NCBI GenBank assembly: GCA_905221605.1
Contig: CAJNDS010002145.1
Location: 314,501 to 378,500, forward strand
Length of the DNA: 64,000 bases
Source: Symbiodinium natans
Lineage: Eukaryota > Sar > Dinophyceae > Suessiales > Symbiodiniaceae
Reading direction: 5' to 3'
Both the position numbers and the translations under genes were made by a program. How positions within the stretch are numbered: the first letter of the stretch is position 1; the number at the start of each line of letters is the position of its first letter. Below the pieces are notes generated by a model. That model saw only the letters and a program-made list of their open reading frames with translations, searched no databases and was not told the DNA's origin. Positions 58,530 to 64,000 of this stretch are shown here, piece by piece.

Positions 58530-61500
58530 GTGAAATCCATGCGAAAGACCTCAATGACTCAATGACCTCAAACGTTCACTACGATGCTATGTTTCATGGG
58601 GCCGCAGATGTCAGACGATCAACGCGGCATGGCTTTTCGTTGTGTTGCACTACATGAACTGCATGATGCTTCCGGAAACTGATGGAGGAATGTGAAATCT
58701 GAGCAGAGCTTCTGCACAGGAGGGTCAGCACTCTAGGCTGCAGAAATTTCGCAACAAAGTCTGCGGGAAGCCTCCAGTGTATTCCAGTGTGGCAAACCCG
58801 GAACCTCCTGGGATCCCTTAGGCCCCGTGGCAGCCTCGCGATCTGGAAACCCTAAACGAACCCTTCGCGGCATCCTGCAAGCCTTTAAACAGGCCAACAG
58901 GGCTTCACGAGCCCTCCAGCAAGCCTTCACGTCCCTGAAGAGTGCTTATGCTGCAGGATGCTGCAGGATTCAGTATGTGCTTCAGCTTGTTTCGGATGTG
59001 TTTCGGGATGTGTTTCGGGTCGGCTGCTCTCCTTTGCATCTCTTCCCTCGACAACCGTGGTTGTTGTGCCCGCGCAGGCCGCGGAAACTCCTCCGGCTCA
59101 CCACTTGGACCACTGCCGAGGGACGGCCCGGCTGCCGAAAGGCGGCGAGTGCAGGCGTTTACAGTTCTGATCGAAATTCAGTCACTCATTCAAAACATAT
59201 TACACATGGAAAGCCCAGTGTCCCAAAGCTTCCCTCAACATCGCTTGCGTGGAATTCACAGGCAATATGAGGCTGCAAAATTGTGCTACCCGCGTTGTCT
59301 GTGGAAAAACCGAGGTGGCGGCCTCTAGAAGACACGCAAACGATACCAGCCAAAGCCAAGCGCCTGCAGAACTGAGTCGTCGGGCATTCTCACTGCCCAG
59401 ATGAGGCGTGCCAGTAGCTGCCAGTTCGTTCATGGCATGAGCGGCCGAGTGAAATCATGTGCTATCCTACCTGCCTCCTCCACCACAAGCTTGTCCAGGG
59501 CTGGCATCTGCGAGTGTGCACCTGAAGCGACTGGAACCCCACGCAGGATATTGCCGGAGGAATATGAATAATGAGGCAGCGTCCGCACCAAGGGCTCTCG
59601 TCACCCTGGTTGCTCCAGCAGCTGCAAGTGTCATGAGCCACCGGCTACAATAGCGTCACCCTTGTCTCAATCGATAGACCATGTTGCCACGGAAGGATGA
59701 TGGAAACCCGACTATTTCCTGTGAAACAATATCCTGCCGAACCCTGCGAGCTGATGTCTGCGCTGCCTTTTGTACCAGAAGCAGGCTAGAGATGCTAGAG
59801 CCAGGACGTGCGCAAGGGCTGAAGCCAGTAGTGAGTTGGGTGCAGCATGGCCGCGAGACGACTCTGGAGCAAACATCCTGCGGACATTTTCTCAAATCCC
59901 CAATGCGCTTGCGCGGCAATGCGCAGCCCCCTTCCTGCACAGAGCTCAGGTTGATGAACACCCAAATAAAAATGGTGGGCCATATTGGGCCATAATACGG
60001 CGCATTGCGTATACTCTGTGTGCTCAACACCACGAGAGCATCAAAATAGAGCTCTTGCCCAGTCCCTAATTGGTCCAGTGGCCAAAGATGACTCTGCCCA
60101 GACTTACGTTTAAATTACACGCTTGCCGACCTGCCAATCCGAGAGGTCGGAAGTGCTACCTGTAGTAAGAATCCTGGCATCGCCAACGTTTCACCTCTGG
60201 GATCGACAGCGACGGCAGATCGATAGTTCGCTCTGTGACATTACATGATTTACATGTGCCCGTCTCAGGCTTTGTCAGCAACCTCGGGTCTGGCCTGCTC
60301 AGGTCGCAACTATGACACTATGACTTCTCAGCCACGGGTCATGCCGCAAGGTCCTTGATCGCCACCTCGCTACGCACCCTGGGTGGTGGCGTGAAGGCCT
60401 GTTGACCCAGTCACTCATAATTAAGCGGTGACACAGCGTGACTATACTTCACAGAGACAAAGGCCCCAGCTGGCGAAGATGATTTGCGGCTATCTGGAGT
60501 TTGTGGAATGTGCCTCTGAACCTCACCGGCAGATGGCAGCAGCTTCAGTGTCAGTTTGTAGTGGCCGCATCTTGGTCTTCTGAGCTTTCTGAGTTGGTTG
60601 CAGGTCGAAATGGAGCTCTTTGAAACTTCTGCACCTTCGGCCAGGCAATTTGAATCTGATGGTCTGGTCTCCGTGTCCAATGCATGTCGGGCCCAGCTTC
60701 AGCCGTTGAGCTGATGCAGAAGCCCATTTCGCAGAGCTTTTAGGAATCGTGAGGTGGCTATTCTTATTCTTGCCAAGACACAAAGACATGTTACAATACT
60801 CCAGCCACATTGGCTGCTAGCGCTCTAGAATGCACAGTAGAAGGGAGTCTCAAATTCACAACTCAAAATTGCTCATCAATCAGTAGCACTAACCATGCCT
60901 CGGCGGACCCGCTTGACCTCCAGATGAAGAGCACCTCCACAGCATCACGATGCACATTCTGTTTTAACTAACAACCTGAACAACCAATTGAATCACAATA
61001 CTTCGCAATGCAACGTGTTGGCCCTTCGACAGGGTCTACTGCGCCTTAAACCCTGTGCAGAAAGCGCATTTTGCATTTGGCATCGCTTGGCATCTAGACA
61101 TGACGAGTCATGACGAGACTGAAGAGCACCTCCACCTGACAAACCATGATAGAGGTTCCTCTCTTAATATGTGAATAGTTCTTAATCGCTGCCCTTACCT
61201 CTTCACCGCATCCTACATCCTAGATCCTTAAACCTAAAACCGGGTTGGCTTGTGATCTTGCGGCATTTTTAATCCACATGAACATTACCGAAACCCCAGT
61301 TGCTTGTGGGTTCTTTTCGGACAAGAGGGCCTTGGGCTGCCAAAACAAAAGGGTCCGCAGGTTTGGGAATGTGTGGGGATCTTGAGAAAAAAGTTGAGCG
61401 GGAGCGCGTGCAGAAGATCCCAGTACTGAGTGCCCGGGAGCGGCTGCTCACCATGATTGCTGCGCAACTCAGTACTGTCTACCTATTACCAGTTGCCATT

Positions 61501-61574
61501 ACGATTCTGTGAGTGGCTTCAAGTGCCAAGGCTGCACACATGTTGCACAAGTGCTGCACATGAGGCGTCACCGA
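58530..61574. other. Between WD40 and DTW genes; exon candidates only
   Basis: About 59070-59170 carries a partial tail of the dispersed repeat. Minus exon-like stretches: about 61455-61275 (reads ADPFVLAAQGPLVRKEPTSN) and about 60760-60530 (reads HGDQTIRFKLPGRRCRSFKE). They lie just 3' of the WD40 gene and could be its last exons. A minus frame 59656-60033 is uncertain. CCCTAAA-like relics occur near 58851 and 61228. Confidence 0.35.
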
Positions 61575-63973
61575 CTAAAGATCTGCTTTTGAGGCTCCCA
61601 CGGTGTTCGAGGCTGCTAGCAAGCTGTCACTGGCAGCGTCAAAGTGCAAACAGGAGATTGTTGCCTGGCGGTCAAGCAGAAAGCCGTGATTCCGAAGTCT
61701 CTGGGTTGGTAGACGCTTGTGGCTGCCAATCCTATAACCTGTCGGCCCCGCCCCCGGACCCGCAAACCGTTGAGGCGCCACGGATGGTGGCTCCAGACAC
61801 CTGGAAAACGTGTTCTTACTTAATTCGTACTCAGCATGCGCCTTGCGATTTTTGAATCTCACTGGCTGGGCTTGCAGCGGGAAGGGGAAGATCTCAAGGC
61901 TGCAGCCATCCGTCACGGCAACTGAGTTCCTCAAAACGGAACTCAACCACACGATGAATCGTGCCACCCGGCGCCAAATCAACAGACCTCCTGCCTGCCG
62001 ACAATTTCATGGAAACGGCGCTCTAGAAGACTAGCCTGCATCAAGCACGACACAGACGACACACCATCGCCGAGCGCATGTCACCTGCTTCAATGTGAAA
62101 GGGCCTTCATCGGCTCGCGATTGGCCCAGCAGCCGTGGATCTGCGCGCCAAGTGGCGCGGTCCATGGGCAAAAGGGGACCTCTTTCACAAGAGCCAGGGT
62201 CGGCAGCCGGCGTGCCATAGGCACGTCAAATGCCAGCTGCTTGCCAGAGAGGTCGGTACTTAGCAGAAAATTGCATGGCAGCGTGTCTGCAAAGCAAATG
62301 TCGAAGATTGGCGCCTCATGTCCACGCAAAGTGGCCACTTTGGTGACAATCTCTTCTCCGGTGTGGACTCCGGTATACACACAAGCCCTGCAAGTAGCCT
62401 CTTTGAATCGGAATGTATGGATGCAGCCGTCCTCTGTCCCGACTGCTAGCCACAGGGGATGAGCCCCAGACATGTCCACAGCAGAAAACTTTGCACAAGT
62501 CAGCTTGGCCTTGTTGGCAGAAAGGGTTCTCCGAAGGACATAGTGCCTCGTCTTCTCGCTCATTATGGATAAAGTGGCATCACTGCATCCGACAGCCAGC
62601 CATGCTGAAGACTCTTCAGCAGCAGACCCAGAAATAGCCAGACAGGTCACACCAGCGGACGCCCGCAAGCTGCGACTTTCAATGCACTCCAGATCAGAGC
62701 CGCTGTAGCAGCGGACCACCCCATCCAAAGCACCGGTGTAAATGCAGTTCTCGGCCGGATGAGCAGCAACTGACGTCAACTGCAGGCTTGGCTGAGATGC
62801 AAGCACCTCGCATCTTTGGATGCCCTTGACACCATCCAGTAAGTCCATGCAAATCAGGTGCGTTTTCGAGGCCAGAAGAAGTTTGTCGTATTTCCAACTT
62901 GCCCCTGAAACAAGGTGAGTCCTGAAGCGAGATTCAGGCCAGCAGTCCAAGGCTGAAAGATCCTTCTCGACGGCTTCACCAGAACTTAAGATGGTACAGA
63001 CTCCATTTGCGTGGACTGCAGCGAGAGAGTCCCGAAGCGGCAGGATATGTGCTATCGGGGATGGCTGAAAAGCCATCTTCCGCACCGCTCGACTGCCATG
63101 AAAGAAAAAGATTTCTCCCGCGCTGCCTCCAACGACGGCCCGGTCCCGTGCTACCCAGGATGCACAAACAACCGTTTTTGGCACTCCATCACATCCGAAA
63201 GCTCCTCGGCGGCCGTCGATTGCAGCACTGAGGCGTGCTGACCGGGCAGACTGCCAAAACTTCACATGCTGTGAGCCATAGGTTGCAAACAGGAGTGGAA
63301 GTTCACTGCCTCCCGGCGCACTGGCCACGCCGCTGATGCCACCGCCCTTGAAGGCGGAACAGACCACCAAGGGAGCCCCATCCCTGCGACCCATACGGAA
63401 GACTCCGGCCCGCGCAGCTGGCCAAAGTGCCATCGTCCTGTCACGGTCTGATCCAATGGTTACGAGCACCTCTCCATCTTGGATGAAGCCGATGGTCTCG
63501 ACATCATGTTGGTGGAACGAGAAAGTTGCTAAGATCTCCAGCGTTTCTGAGTCCCAAAGCAATACTTCTGCCCACTTTGATCTTGCCTGGTGCTTCTGTC
63601 CGGATGCCCCTAGCCTTTGCTGAAATGAAAAGGCTAGGCATGTGACTGCGGAGCCGTGCTGAATAAATCGCTGCTGCTTCGACCCCAGTGAGATCTCTAC
63701 CACCAGTCTGCCCGCTGCAAATGCACAACGCTCCTCCGACAGGAAAGTCAGGCAGCTAGCCTCAAAACCAAGGACCTGCCACAGCTGCAGAGAAGTCTCC
63801 ATGGATGTGTAGCTAGCAGGTTGCGGCGACCTGTGTTCTTGCTTAGTGGTCTGTACTGGCCCGCCGCTAGCAGCTAGCTTTGACACTGCACCTTGCCCCA
63901 AGAATTTTCCTGTGCAGGACCATATGTTCATATGTTCATCAGATGATCCTTGAGTCGGCGCACAAAGAATCAT
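61575..63973 (-). CDS. WD40 double-propeller protein, EML-like
   Basis: Probable scaffold of the EML (microtubule-associated) or related ciliary WD40 class. The main exon runs from 63973 (or beyond the window) to about 62112. The Met at 63802 (METSLQLWQ) is an alternative start, because the first 57 codons lack propeller features and include possible acceptors. WD-type strands appear from residue 68: ASCLTFLSEERCAFAAGRLV, AVTCLAFSFQQRL, EVLLWDSETLEILATF, QHVKFWQ, AVVGGSAGEIFFFHG, IYTGALDGVVRCYSGSDLE, WLAVGTEDGCIHTFRFKE, then GHEAPIFDICFADT: about two propellers. Downstream, exons 61929-61863 (reads SVAVTDGCSLEIFPFPLQAQ) and 61674-61575 (reads ATISCLHFDAASDSLLAASN) join in phase through GA and GT donors and continue the repeats; the first is entered by a GA donor at 62111 or replaced by read-through to the stop at 62090. 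No HELP domain seen. Biological role is inferred. Confidence 0.7.
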
Positions 63974-64000
63974 AACCCTCTCGACTGGAACATATCTCGG

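Noticed and set aside
1-64000. CRISPR arrays, rRNA, tRNA, riboswitches and bacterial operon signals
   Set aside because: None seen by eye. The tandem repeats present lack CRISPR repeat-spacer structure. A tRNA search program would be needed to exclude tRNA genes fully.

Overview
This window looks like nuclear DNA of a dinoflagellate, probably of the Symbiodiniaceae/Suessiales type. The evidence is indirect: every gene I can support lies on the minus strand over 64 kb; exons of 50 to 360 nt join with GT, GC and possibly GA donors and AG acceptors; plant-type TTTAGGG-like telomeric motifs are scattered through it; microsatellites are abundant; and one gene fuses pentatricopeptide repeats (PPR) to a cytidine-deaminase-like domain. 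I see no bacterial operons, Shine-Dalgarno sites, rRNA, tRNA, CRISPR or intact transposon. Layout from left to right: 0-6 kb is repeat-rich and mostly without recognisable genes. At 6.7-8.7 kb is an SLC35B-type nucleotide-sugar transporter gene whose nine C-terminal exons I could join in phase. At 9.1-11.2 kb is a single-exon histidine-rich multi-pass membrane protein. At 12.5-17.6 kb are many short exon candidates of an unidentified helical protein, of which four consecutive exons join cleanly. At 19.8-22.3 kb is the PPR-deaminase gene, with a 33-unit CAA tract in an intron. At 22.6-23.7 kb is a TA-rich degenerate array. At 24.9-26.1 kb are isolated exons. At 27.8-28.7 kb is a coiled-coil protein with a DUF2934-like motif. 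At 29.8-31.0 kb are exons including an EF-hand protein. At 32.4-34.5 kb is a CA/CACG minisatellite complex containing two nearly identical 225-bp repeats. At 36.4-37.0 kb is a GATTCGC periodic array and at 42.2-42.8 kb a low-GC island with palindromes. At 47.7-49.2 kb are exons of a charged protein. At 57.5-58.5 kb is a DTW-domain tRNA modification enzyme. At 61.6-64.0 kb is an EML-like WD40 propeller protein running to the right edge. The genes do not form a pathway. They are best read as a unidirectional array of independent genes, as is known for dinoflagellates, probably transcribed right to left. Most long plus-strand reading frames are antisense shadows. Exon joins were made by eye from phase, splice dinucleotides and family resemblance; none is confirmed by transcripts.
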